From Lithospermum erythrorhizon (Eukaryota; Streptophyta; Magnoliopsida; Boraginales; Boraginaceae): a stretch of DNA of 64,000 nucleotides. The notes under the pieces were generated by a model. The model ran no database searches. It had not been told where the DNA came from and saw only the letters and a list, made by a program, of their open reading frames with translations. The translations under genes were made by a program, and so were the position numbers. The stretch spans positions 1 through 64,000 of the forward strand of contig JADFUC010001253.1 in assembly GCA_019722365.1 (NCBI GenBank), in the 5' to 3' direction. This document shows, piece after piece, positions 34,990-46,248 of the stretch; position 1 is the stretch's first letter; each line of letters opens with the position of its first letter.

Positions 34990-37470
34990 TTATAAATCTA
35001 CATCGGTTTAGGCGTCCGGTATAGCCACTACATCGATAACTTCATTATCGCATACAAAGGAACATATATTTAGTCGCCGCCAAAGTACTTAATTATCCGC
35101 CCGGTACGGTCTGATGACTTTACTTTTTGGACATGATTCTTTAACGGCTTATTCTGTTTCAAGAATTAATGCGATACGTCTGGACGTGTTCGTAACATGA
35201 TACATAATGGATCCTATGGTTGATGCATAAAGGAACACCTTTCAGCTTTCTTGTTACGTTTGTGGAACCAATCGGAGCGAAATTTGAGAGTAATGTAAAT
35301 GTCACCGTGGGGAGGTTATAACTTTCTTGGAATAATCCGTCTTAAATCTTTTTTGACACTTTGCTCAAAAATAAGTATTTGGCTCAATCCAGTAACCCGT
35401 TTAGATGGTCTCTACATGGATCTTAATTCGATAATGTATTGAGTTTCTCAAGTCTTTCATAGAGAAACACATGGTATGACTTGACCCGATTCAAAATCGT
35501 GCATTAATAGATTTCTATGATCGGTATAAATCTACGTACGTGACTATAAAATGTAATATTTGCTCTTCTTAACCTTAACATATACACCAAGAATGCTTTT
35601 TGTTCTCGTGAAAACTTGAGCTCTTTAATTGACTAAAATTAAAATGAAGATTCCGACTTTTGATGCTTTTCTTAAGTCCACAAATAAATCCTTGTAGTTT
35701 TAAATGCACTTCTTAGGTCCGCAAGATATGAAAAGCACAGGTTGTGTCATGCGAAAACTACTTCTAGATTCCCGATTAAAGAATCGATCTTTAAATCCAT
35801 CTGTCGGATCTCATGTCGTAATAGGCGGTGATGGCTAAGATAATCCCAGAATGGATTATAAACTTTTGAAAGCTGGGAGAAGGTTTACGTCCATAATCGA
35901 TGCCTTGAATTTGTTTGAACCGCTTTTCTACAAGTCTAACTTTATAAATATAGTATTTCCATCTTTATCGGTTGAGTTTAAAAAATCATTTTGTACTCGA
36001 TAAGGTCTAGCCGGTGAATCCGTGATATCGAACATCATTTTGGTACATTAACTTGAATCTATCTCAGTTCATGGCTATAATCCATTCATCGTCTTGCTTT
36101 CTTTTTGGGCAACTAACCGTATGAAGAATGCTACTTCAATTAAGAAGATTCCGTACCACATGTCGGGTTCTTGGCGAGTTACATCGATCTCTAAGAGTGG
36201 TGTGAGTACCGGTCACGTTCACCAGCGTTGACTTCACCATTTATCTTGAACAAACTTCCAAGATTCTGCATACATATCTCTTTGGATAAGTATTCCTTCA
36301 AGAAAATATGATTCGTCTGATGAAAATCTTATTCTCGTACTTGAATGAAGTAGCACCACTTTGGTTTCTTTGAATAACCAATGAAGTAGCGTAATACCGG
36401 TTAGATCGACTTGTCCCATTGAATTACGATAGGCTTGTTGCCTCAATCTTCATATGACTAACTTAGGATGATTCCATGAGCAGCGTCTCGTGTGGGGTGC
36501 GAATGTGATTTAGTTTGACATTTATTTAGTATGTACATGAAAGCGTTATGTAAGTATATCCCCAAAAAGCTGGTAGCGGCTCGGATATTAACAATCATGG
36601 ATTGAACCGTATCGATAGAGTTCGATTTATCCTTTCGGACACGTTATGCCAGTGTTCAGTGTAGTGAGGCTGTGATAGAATACATATTTCTACAAGGAAT
36701 AGCACAAATACATGGCTTAAGTATTCTCAAATCTGCAATGGGCCAGGAGAACCTTAATCGATTTATTGAGTTCGTTCTCAACTTCTTTCTAAAGCTCCCT
36801 GAACTTTTCAAAAGCTTCATTTTTATGCTTCATTAGATATATGTAACTATACCTACTCTAGTCATCATTGAAAGTAATAAGTATGAGTAACTTCCTCTAG
36901 CAGGAGTATTGATGGGCCTCGTCGGCATGTATGATTCCCAGCAGATTTGCCACTTTCACTAGTTCTAGTAAAGGTGATTTGAGTCATCTTGCTGTGGCAG
37001 TTCTCGTGATCATATAGTTCAAAATAAATTATGTCTATTTCTTAATGGTTTATCAACATGTAACCCAGTCTGCTTGATGCAGCGTATAGGAAGAAGGATT
37101 GACTCGTTTGACTTATTCAGCACTATTATTGTTATGTTGTAGGTCTGACATTTGTATCTAATATATAGTTCTCGATATTTGTATCTAAACTATACTATTT
37201 CGAGTAGTGAAACATCCACTTTCACCAATCGAAAAGTAATAGCCATCATTTTTCAATTGTGAAACAGAAATGATGTTTCTGCTCAAAGAGGGTACGTTGT
37301 TGATATTGTTTAGTTTAATTATCTTTCCTGTTGGTAAACTTAAACAAACCGATCCTGCCCGTGACGCTGCTTTTTGCTCTATTAATACACCAGATACTAC
37401 TAAATCGCTACACTGTATTTGTGAATCATTTTTACAAATGTGAGACGCGTCGATTCGAGGACCCGTAATA
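34990..37470 (-). pseudogene. Copia pol remnants: pre-integrase, integrase, RT
   Basis: Minus-strand blocks in shifting frames: VCLSLPTGKIIKLNNINNV, then PSLSRNIISVSQLKNDGYYF and SIGESGCFTT (pre-integrase, 37200-37460). An MKHKNEAFEKF-type integrase end is at about 36800. RT runs from 36130 down: MYQNDV, DLVEKGFKQIQGIDYG, ILAITAYYDM, QMDLKI. RNase H entry (34990-35110) has KYLRR-like sequence and TDVD. Stops and frameshifts are frequent. Confidence 0.7.
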
Positions 37471-37480
37471 TTAAATAAAA

Positions 37481-40423
37481 ATTAAAGTAGCTAGTGATCC
37501 ATAAACATTTATGACTTAGTGGTGGTTATGCTACTAGTAATCTCCGTGTATTTTTATTATAATTTGTTATGTATCATTAGAGCGGATAGGATTTAAATAT
37601 AAGTATTGGATTTCTCGAAATGGGTGGAGTATTCAGGATTGTTATTATTAATAAGGCTGTAACTTTCATGAGAAGATATGTGAAAATAATAGGTTTGGTC
37701 AATAATATAATAAGTAATTTAAAAAATCATATAATGATTAATACTCGTGCTTCACTGATACATGAGAAACTAGCATTTAAAGTATACAAGATCCTACGTG
37801 ATTGAATTCGAACTGACGACCTGTATCACATTTCAAGCTTTCAGCCGTATAGGTAGGTGCACCATCATAATCATGATCGTCATGACTACTTGGCGTCGCT
37901 AAAGTTAAATGTGGAAGCGTATAGTAAACTGCTTTTGTCAGCGGGCCTAAGTCGATCAATTGAAAATCACCGTTTAAGTAACAAGTCTGAAGTCGGGGTT
38001 GGGTGTTATAATAGCGTCGATCGATTGAAAATGGTATAAACAAGGTATTGGAAAGAAGTATAGAGGTATGATGTAATAAATCGGTAGGTCAGCATATAAA
38101 TAGGTTCGATCGACTTTAGACTTATTGTCAATGATACTACTTAATTTATGGTTGGATTGGTTATATTTCGCCAATCTTGTAATCAAGTTAAGCATATATA
38201 AATACAAGAAGTTATATATAACATAGTTACAAGTATAAAATATAACGCTAATAAAACTTCGTGATATGACATAAACTCTGGTTGGTTCTAAACCTAAATC
38301 CCAAATCTACGATGATCTTTTATCGTCTAATAGAAACTCTTTTGGTGGGTTTCGATTTTTCAACTAATTATATTTAATTAGATGATAATTAATTGAAAAG
38401 TAGAACAATTCTAATTCATTTTAGGCAAAAACTAACAGACGTATTTTCCTTAAACATCGTCATATCAACATCTCTTTTGTATTATCCATTGTGGTTATAA
38501 GCACATGCGATTCGTTATCGATAGTAGTAATATTAAAGCATGTTATTATAATAGATAAGAACAATTCTAAACGCGCCTGATTAATCCAAATATAACTCGT
38601 ACTTATTAAATCGAATGAAATATACAATCTAATGCATAAGTGTAAAATCTCCGAACTATTTTTAAGTGTTTAACAATTAATATTAAATAATAAATATTTA
38701 CAAATACTATTTATTTAATTTACACTTTCAATAAAATTTAATCTCGAGATAATATATTATTTAAAAACTCAGTATAAATAATCATGAATTTCTATTTAAT
38801 TAAATTAATTCAAATTATCAAATCTACTCAAATTAAAAATTAATTAATTAGTCTTTATTTTTAATTGAATATCGAATATCAAACTAAAATAACTTTTAAT
38901 CTAATTAGAACTATTAAAAAGTAGTTAAATTAAGTCGTTAAACTAATTCCAAAGAAACTTGAAATTAATTTAAAAATAATTTTTAATTGATATCGAAATA
39001 TTCAATTTGAAATTTCGATAGGAAGCAAAAGCGATTTAGAACCCAAACCTGGTAAGCATTTGAGAGGGTTGTTGGCGAGTGAAAAAACAAGCCGAGCTGA
39101 GGCCAGCGTCTTGGGCCGGTTTCGTGGGCAATGACGGCGTGCCGTCTCCGGCGTCCACGACCAGCGAGTTGCGAGCTCATCTGTGACAATGGCGTCTTTG
39201 GCGTCGTTAATGGCGTGGTAGTGATGACATGTCGAGTAAGTAGGTGGCGTGGCACTTTGAGTTGCAGTAACCGTCAGTGGTTGATGGCACGATGGTATCA
39301 GAATTACGACACTTGGTCAAAAAAGTCAACTTCGGTCTAGTCAGCAGTCAACTATTTAACTCTTGAATTCATGTTTGACTTCTGCGGTGCCAAAGCAGAT
39401 TCTTTTTTGAAGCAATCGAGTTGTCGATTGAAATAGAAATTGTTATAAATTTTAGCTCGAAAAGTTCCCAGAAAATTCATAAAATCAGGAAAAAATATTT
39501 TAAAGATTTAACTTCTGATGATCATTTTACTAGAAAATTATTAACAATTAATTTCATTTAATTATTTAATCAATATCGCTGCAATCTAAATAAATTATCT
39601 AATAGCGATTCAAGCGTATAAAATTAGCAGATTCGAGCATATAAAGTTATTTTGCATTTAATTATGTAATTACAAATTCTTAAGCGGTACCGTGATCTTA
39701 TTTGTTAGGTTTTCGGGATTAAAAATATGATTATAAATAAGCAGAAACCCGAGATTTACATGAGTATTAAGTTCACAATAAATTATTTCCACTAGCTCCA
39801 TGTACAAAATTGAAGAATATCCCAAACTATTTGATATCAAATTTTTTTCATTCTCTTACAACTTTATGTGATAATAAAATCATAAAGTAAAACCTACAAG
39901 TGGAGTACAGAGAATGTTTCATTAATCTTAGCCTTATAGATAACGTGTTTCATTTAGTTGATGAAGTAATCGAAGTGCAGAAACGTCTTAATATGATTAG
40001 TATTGTCGTGTAAAAAAAAATCTTTTTCTTAGTTGGAGAAAATAGATGAGATATTTAAATTGAAGAATCTTTGTCTTTTTGAAACTAATTACTCGATTCG
40101 TCAAATATAATTCGTGAAGTTGATTATTCGAATAATGTGCTGAATTTTAGATGTTAATATTATAATACTAATATTTTACTAAAAATATTATAGCTACATG
40201 ATTGACATATAGTATTTAAGTTTATATAAAATTTATTATTTTTTATTGAATATGTATTAATAATATATATATTGATAATTTAAGTAATATTACTAGCAAA
40301 TTATCTTTTTGAAATAAAAATGTCTTAGAAAATAAAATAAATATAATCCACAAAAGAAACTTCTTTCACCTGCCATAAAAGCGATACTAATGATCTATTA
40401 AAAAGTATATAATCATCATATTT
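37481..40423. other. Gene-free stretch, possible copia leader and repeat debris
   Basis: No coding region was recognised where gag of the adjacent copia element would be expected. A GC-rich island at about 39060-39330 stands out from AT-rich surroundings and resembles the island at 9060-9190 in the leader of the intact copia element, which suggests it may be leader DNA. A TGGTATCAGA string at about 39292 resembles a primer site on the plus strand but has no LTR clearly before it. Confidence 0.35.
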
Positions 40424-42950
40424 TGTAGCAATTAGGTAAAAGGGTAAGCCCTTGCAGGTGAAATGCATTAAAATCTAGGAACACGAGTCCTGGCTTAGAT
40501 GGACTGACTTCAGTTAAAATTCTAATTCGTTCGTAAAAATGTATGATCATGATTAAGTTTCGAGTAAACTGAGTTTTTAAAATTTGTAATCAAATGGTGT
40601 TGATGATATAAAGCTTGACCAGCCAATATATATATACACAACATATCCCAAAATAAAAGTAATACTTAGAAGCTGCAAAGATAATCGTACTACATACCGA
40701 ATACAAGAAATAGCAATATTAATGAAATTTAAAGTTTAAAAGGAAAATACAACAATCAAAAGCAGGTTGACAACCACGTCAAAATTAGGCATGGTATCAT
40801 ACGCCACGATCTTCCGCTTTAGCCACTCGAACAAAACTCACCAAACCGGCCTCTTAGGCTGTTGCCCTTTGTGACACAGCACAAATGAAATCTTGCGTCA
40901 CGAAAAGGGTGTAAGCGCGAGGCTTAGTGAAACTTATGAGGGTGAGCTGCAGTAGAACGAGTCAATCGATAATATAATAGTCCAAATATGAATAAAATAC
41001 ATATATCAGACTACCTAAAAAGGTCATCTGACATAATTCCATGAAATCTCGGACATGTCGTGAAGATATAATAAGAAGGTTTATTGGCTAAATTCGAGAA
41101 AGAAATCGATAGACTTAACAGCGACTAAAACTCAGTGCGTGAACCTCTCTACCATTATCCCCGCTGATGCCCGTCCCTACAATGCGTATACTCGTCTAGT
41201 CTACCGGCGAGGAATGGACCCAATCAATAATCGCCTTATACAGCGATATAAAGGCCCAAGCAACATACACAAAGTATAAGGCACGTCAGCTTCATGCACT
41301 ACTGAAATCTGAAGCCCACTTGCATAGCATACCTTAAGTATAAAGGCACCGTCTCTTATCTGGTAAGTATCAGCTGCTTATACCTGAAGTATAAGGCGGC
41401 AGCTTATACTAAGTATGAGGCATGCTCGTCGTATCACGCAGGAAGGAGAATCGCTGGCACTGTCGTCGACATGGTTAAAGTCCACGATCTCCGAGTCACC
41501 TCAGGTCATACATAACTTTCTAACCGTCGCTTTCTGATAACCAACTACTCACTCCCCCAGGTATTATCGAAATTTAAAACATCTCGCGATAAATAGAGGT
41601 CAAAACTATGATCGCCGACCAAATCGTAAGTCAAATGAAGGCACGGGGAAATCAAGTTGGAGTTCAAGCGCACCTCGAAACGTCTTGACGTCACATAATC
41701 ACGTAATCATATAACAATTCGTGTATGTCGTTCTCGCGTGTCATGTAGCATTAACATGTATATCGTTACTAAGCATAATCATATCATAATAACATGTATA
41801 TATCAGATTTCTCACATAATGTATCGCGTAACATGTTCACTGAATTTAAAAAAGAGAAATAAAGTAAAAAATGCTTCCATTGAGATAAGTACTTTTCTGT
41901 GTCTACCATAAGCGCCCGCGAAAACCCGATCAGAATGCTTTGCCCTTTTTCAACGTCAGCGCTAAAACGACACCGGAAAGTATAATCAGAGACCTACTAC
42001 TATACGGCGTTCTAGAAGATGTAACCGACTCTTAGGGGAACTATCTACAGCAGTCACGCAATGGATAAACTATCGAATTATAATCCATTGAATATGACAA
42101 TCGATTCCCATTAAATTCATGCTACATCGACTTTCTGCATTTAAAATCGACTTATAAGTCATTCTAGTTAATCATTGGTCTATAATTAAAAATCTATCTT
42201 TCAAAATATGATTATAAGCTATTTGGAATTAACGCTTTTAAACATGCTCCTTTAATCAATTTTAAATCATCGATTTAATATCAAATAACGCTATAATAAG
42301 GTCCCGATATACCTCACACCACGTTTAAAGTCTTAAAAAAATATTAACTTTGCAAAGTCATTCGTATGCTTGTCATAAACGACCTACAATCGCGGTGTCG
42401 ACATATCGTCCTTTGAACATAACTTGACTAAGATTCTGTCATAAAATTGAATTATGGAAAGAGTCAACTAAATGTCAACTTCTCTTGAAACCAAGAAATA
42501 TACCGAAAGACTTGAAATTTCTTACGTATTTTCGAGAAGAATTATGGGAAACGATACAAGCGTCTGAGTTTGACGTGATCGAGAGAGAAATGGAAAAAAG
42601 AAATTTTTTAGAGGGGAGAGAGAACACTCTCGGCGAATGGGGAGAAAAAGATGATGAAGTGTTTGATTATGATGATGTGGAAGATAAGCGGTTAGATATT
42701 TAAAAACTTCGAATCCGTTAGTTTCGGTTAATTTACTCAACATCGTATTTAAATCTGTGAGCAGATTTCAAAGATAAAATCTTCCAGCCATGAAAACTAC
42801 TAAATTATAAATCTCTGATTAAACAAAAATTTTGCAAATAATATTATCATCGAAATTATTTATCTTATCCTCGGGTCCCAGCCCGGCCAGAAAAAATTAA
42901 ATTTTTTTTTTACACAACATGACGGGTTATTCTGATCTAAAAGCTCAATA
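40424..42950 (-). repeat. 3' LTR of the Gypsy element
   Basis: It starts (plus strand) TGTAGCAATTAGG and aligns with the LTR at 46249: GGCTTAGATG(G/A), GACTTCAGTT, AATACAACAATCAAAAGCAG-like sequence, GAGTCAATCGATAATATAAT and TTTGATTATGATGATGTGG, in the same order. The high-coordinate ~20 bases expected at its TG end are missing, which fits a deletion reaching into the LTR. It contains AAGTATAAGGC repeats at 41260-41420. Confidence 0.75.
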
Positions 42951-43090
42951 AATTTTAAAATATAGAAATTTGGCGTAACAAACGAAACATATAACAACAC
43001 AAAATCAAATATCACACAAAATAAAAGCAATACTAACTCGCTCGTCAGCGAGTGAAATGATCGACCCGGCAAATCACAGTAACACAAATT

Positions 43091-44480
43091 GCAAATGCCA
43101 TTTCTTCTTTGAAATTACTAGATGATCCTGGTGAACTCATGGGGGAGAAAATCTCCCGTAAACTCTTTGACATCAAAATGGGCTCCCATTTGTTTCATCC
43201 ATCTGGATCCTTTGGTTTCCCTCTTTTTCACTCGGTGTATCGGCTATTACATTTACGCTACAGGTGGTACTTTTCAATGAGTAGTCGTAATCAGCGATGA
43301 ACTCCGTCGCCTCTGCGCCTCGGAATTCAAAATCTGGGTAGATACTTGATACTTATGATCGGTGAAAATGCGGCATTGACCCGTCTGGATAATGTCTCGC
43401 GACTTGGCCTTAGTATCGCCCATTAGCGCTCGAATCATGGGTGGGATAGTTGGCACCGTGATTTCGGTAATGTCGGAAGCATAGGCGTCACCTTCCCGTT
43501 ACTATCGAAACGGCGCCCCCCAGTCACGATCGCGAAGCGTAATATAAATCACGGCAGCCGCAAGGAGCAGGGCGGTATCGCCGGCCAACGGGCAGTCGCT
43601 TCCCGCACATGCCACGAAGCAATCCTGCGATCATCATCCCGAATCGCGGAACACTTTTTCGGTCAGCACAGTGTTGATGGCGTCATGATCGAAAGTCTTG
43701 ATGAATCTCATGTAACGGTAACCCCGAGCTTCACAACACCGGTCAGCTCGTGGGGGCCCCAGTGTTCAATATCCACTACATTGGATGAAACACAAATACT
43801 AAGCTAAATACTTGACCCGGGGAATTGCACTTTACGCCCAACGGAGACTTCAGCGTTTGGAAAACTTGGCATACAATTGGTGTTGTGCCGAGGTCACCAG
43901 CAACGATACGCAAGTACCGTATTTCTCGCCACTACAGAATATATCGGAGTATGCATTGATGAATACGCGGCTTAAACTTCGTCGGATACTACCGACTTCG
44001 GTTCGTGAAATCCATAAAGGCCGCGGTGCATTTGTGATCAAATGGCGTCAGCTATAAATTCATAATGCCCGTAATGAGATCGGGCTTAGATTTCGGAATA
44101 TCCTCTCCTTTGATCCTCGGTAACTTGAGACCCCATAAAATCAATGCTTGAGAAACTAGCATTGGCATCGCTTGAGGCTGCTTTTATTGTCCAATCTGCG
44201 GCCTATTGAACCATCCTTCTTTTCCTGAAGCAACCCATTTCCAGTGCGCCCAGCGAATGTTTCGGTCACGATGGACACGTCAGCTTGACTCTTGTGGCGG
44301 GTGCGATTCATGCGACTGTTTGGAGCCATCTTTTGTCTGATTGGAAGAGAAATTGGTGCAGGAACTAACACCGATATGATTCGATCTCCGCTTTCGGCGG
44401 CGATCCACTGTAAGTCGCAAAGGGAAAACATCCTTGAACTCTCCCCATGACACGCGTCTTGTCACAACTCTTACCACCCT
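43091..44480 (-). pseudogene. Gypsy reverse transcriptase and RNase H remnants
   Basis: On the minus strand, EFKDVFP and APISLPIRQKMAP, then LLQEKKDGSI (usual VKKKDGS), open the RT. TNAP..., SRVFINAYSD and HQLYAKFSKR follow at 43850-44041, matching the block around the FxDD-type catalytic site, which is itself lost. RNase H shows IFTDHKYQVSTQ and QRRR (43274-43456), then a YHP...ADALSR-like trace at about 43220. No integrase HHCC or DDE motif follows. Frames break constantly. Confidence 0.7.
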
Positions 44481-46230
44481 TTCGAATCAACGCGAAACCC
44501 AGCCCAGCGCGCTTTCGAATCAATCTGGCCTTAAGTGCGGCCAACTGGCTTCGAAGGCAAAATCTTTACATGCTACTCCAAAATCGGATATCGTGCCACA
44601 AAACCACGAAATCTCCTTCCGATGGCGATCAATGCGGCATGATGTTTCCCCGGCAATCCATATCGAATAAAGGTCATCAACTTCAAATAGATAAATCGGC
44701 AATAATATTGACATGTCACGCGCTCAGAAGGGCCGATACATAATACTGAAATCAACACAGTAACCTCTGCGGCGTCGCAATTTCAGAGTGGAACGAGCGA
44801 AAGCGCTGGCATCTGAATCGCCCGGGGAAATAAAGAATCCGCGTAGTCCCGGAATCCAAAACAGCATACACACAGTCTCGATATCAAAATAATGTACTGT
44901 CGCTTTATTTCTGGGGTATCGCCAACTCGATGTGTAGCGGCATGATTTGGCGTCGACCCGGCTCCGGCTGAAACACCAGCGGCAACTCTACGAGGTCACC
45001 ATTCATTACCCCGACTCATGACGCTAAATCGACCGCGCGACTACTTTGATACCGCCTGACGAAATTTGACATTCTTTGAGTACTAAGCGCTCACGGGAGC
45101 TGGGGACTCATTGCGCCAAATGTCTGGCGGCATCGATAGCGTAAGACCGCCTCTCAAAATCTAACGTACTTGTCGACGCATGGCGGTAACCAGCGGATAC
45201 TTACGGACCTCACGGAAGCTACTGGGCCCGCTGCCGGATCTCGCGGGCGCCCGCGTCTGAAGGGCGGTGGCTATTTCGAGCGAGCGTCGAGATCTTGAAG
45301 TGACTACCTTGAGGAGCGACTGTTTGAATTACTTGTCATCTCAGAACTCTACAGGTAGAGGCTGCGAGATAGGAATACCGAATTAAACTCTGCGCCCGAT
45401 CCGGTCGCCTGCAGGCTGCCGCGACTCCGTTTCATCTTGAGGCTGCATTTACCGCGGCATGGAAACTGAAATCACGAGATACGGTGAGCGTATCTCTACA
45501 TCGACCCGTCCCCAAATGCAATGATCTCTTAAAACTCCTAGGATGACATCGGGAAGTAGTCGGCGATAAACTATCTGCCATGCGCTTTTCCAGGCCTCGA
45601 ACCTGGTCAACGAAATGCATTTCTATAAAGAGAGGCCGCCATGTGGGTTTCACAAGCAATAATTCTCGAAAGAGCTAAATAATCGCTCGAGGACCGTAGG
45701 GCACCATACCCGCGTCAGAGGCAGCGCTCGGGTTCTCCCCGCGTCCAGAGGCTACAAAGGAGATACATAAGTAGCAAAACTTCACTGCATGCAGCCCTTG
45801 ATCTCAATACCGACTCAATGGCGAAACACGTAATGGAACTCGATAAGCGCCTGCAGCCACCTGCAAACTTGAGGATCCTGCTTGAAGCAGAATCAAACAA
45901 CTTGCTGCAGGAATTAGGCCCCTGTTTGCTCGACCACGCGAGCATTCACGCTCTGCTCCCTCTGCAGAGGTCTCACCGACCTCACCGGCATGCTCGAGAA
46001 GATACGCTCGGGACCTGGTTGGTCGCTGGCCTTTTTCATCGGCCGGTATACCCACTACCGATTTCGGCCTCATAAGAACTACCCGGGAACCTCTCGGCTG
46101 CCTCGCCACCAGTACGGGTGGCGTCCACCAGTCTACGCAGCAAAGAAAAGACTGGAACTTTTACAAAAGACACATTCATAATATTTCGAGAGTCGACCAG
46201 CGGCAACGAATGCGAGTAATCACGAAGCAC
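44481..46230 (-). pseudogene. Presumed gag/protease region of the Gypsy element
   Basis: By position this is gag and protease, but I could not identify a zinc knuckle or the DTGA/DSGA protease site. The sequence is unusually rich in C, G and CG dinucleotides for this window and breaks into many short open frames on both strands. The assignment rests on context alone. Confidence 0.4.
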
Positions 46231-46232
46231 AA

Positions 46233-46244
46233 GCTACGATACCA
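46233..46244 (-). promoter_or_regulatory. Gypsy primer-binding site
   Basis: The minus strand reads TGGTATCGTAGC four bases after the LTR end, a near match to TGGTATCAGAGC of initiator Met tRNA. It establishes the minus orientation of the element. Confidence 0.6.
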
Positions 46245-46248
46245 AAAT

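Larger units (their letters stand above)
31860..37480 (-). mobile_element. Degraded Ty1/copia element, split by another LTR
   Basis: From high to low coordinates the minus strand shows protease end and pre-integrase (37200-37460), integrase C-terminus (36740-36900), RT (35200-36130), the first half of RNase H (34990-35110), an inserted LTR (33560-34985), the second half of RNase H (33150-33545) and an LTR (31860-32293). The order is that of copia. Gag and the 5' LTR were not found above 37480, so the element is truncated or too decayed there. All domains are frameshifted. Confidence 0.75.

Noticed and set aside
42485..42703. Acidic 72-codon open frame (ends DDEVFDYDDVEDKRLDI)
   Set aside because: It is LTR sequence: the same DNA recurs at 48305-48540 in the partner LTR with broken frame.
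43500..46230. GC- and CG-rich block with several overlapping open frames that could suggest bacterial DNA or contamination
   Set aside because: It lies between two LTRs of one Gypsy element and next to recognisable Gypsy RT; the frames are short and compete on both strands, as expected of scrambled gag-pol.
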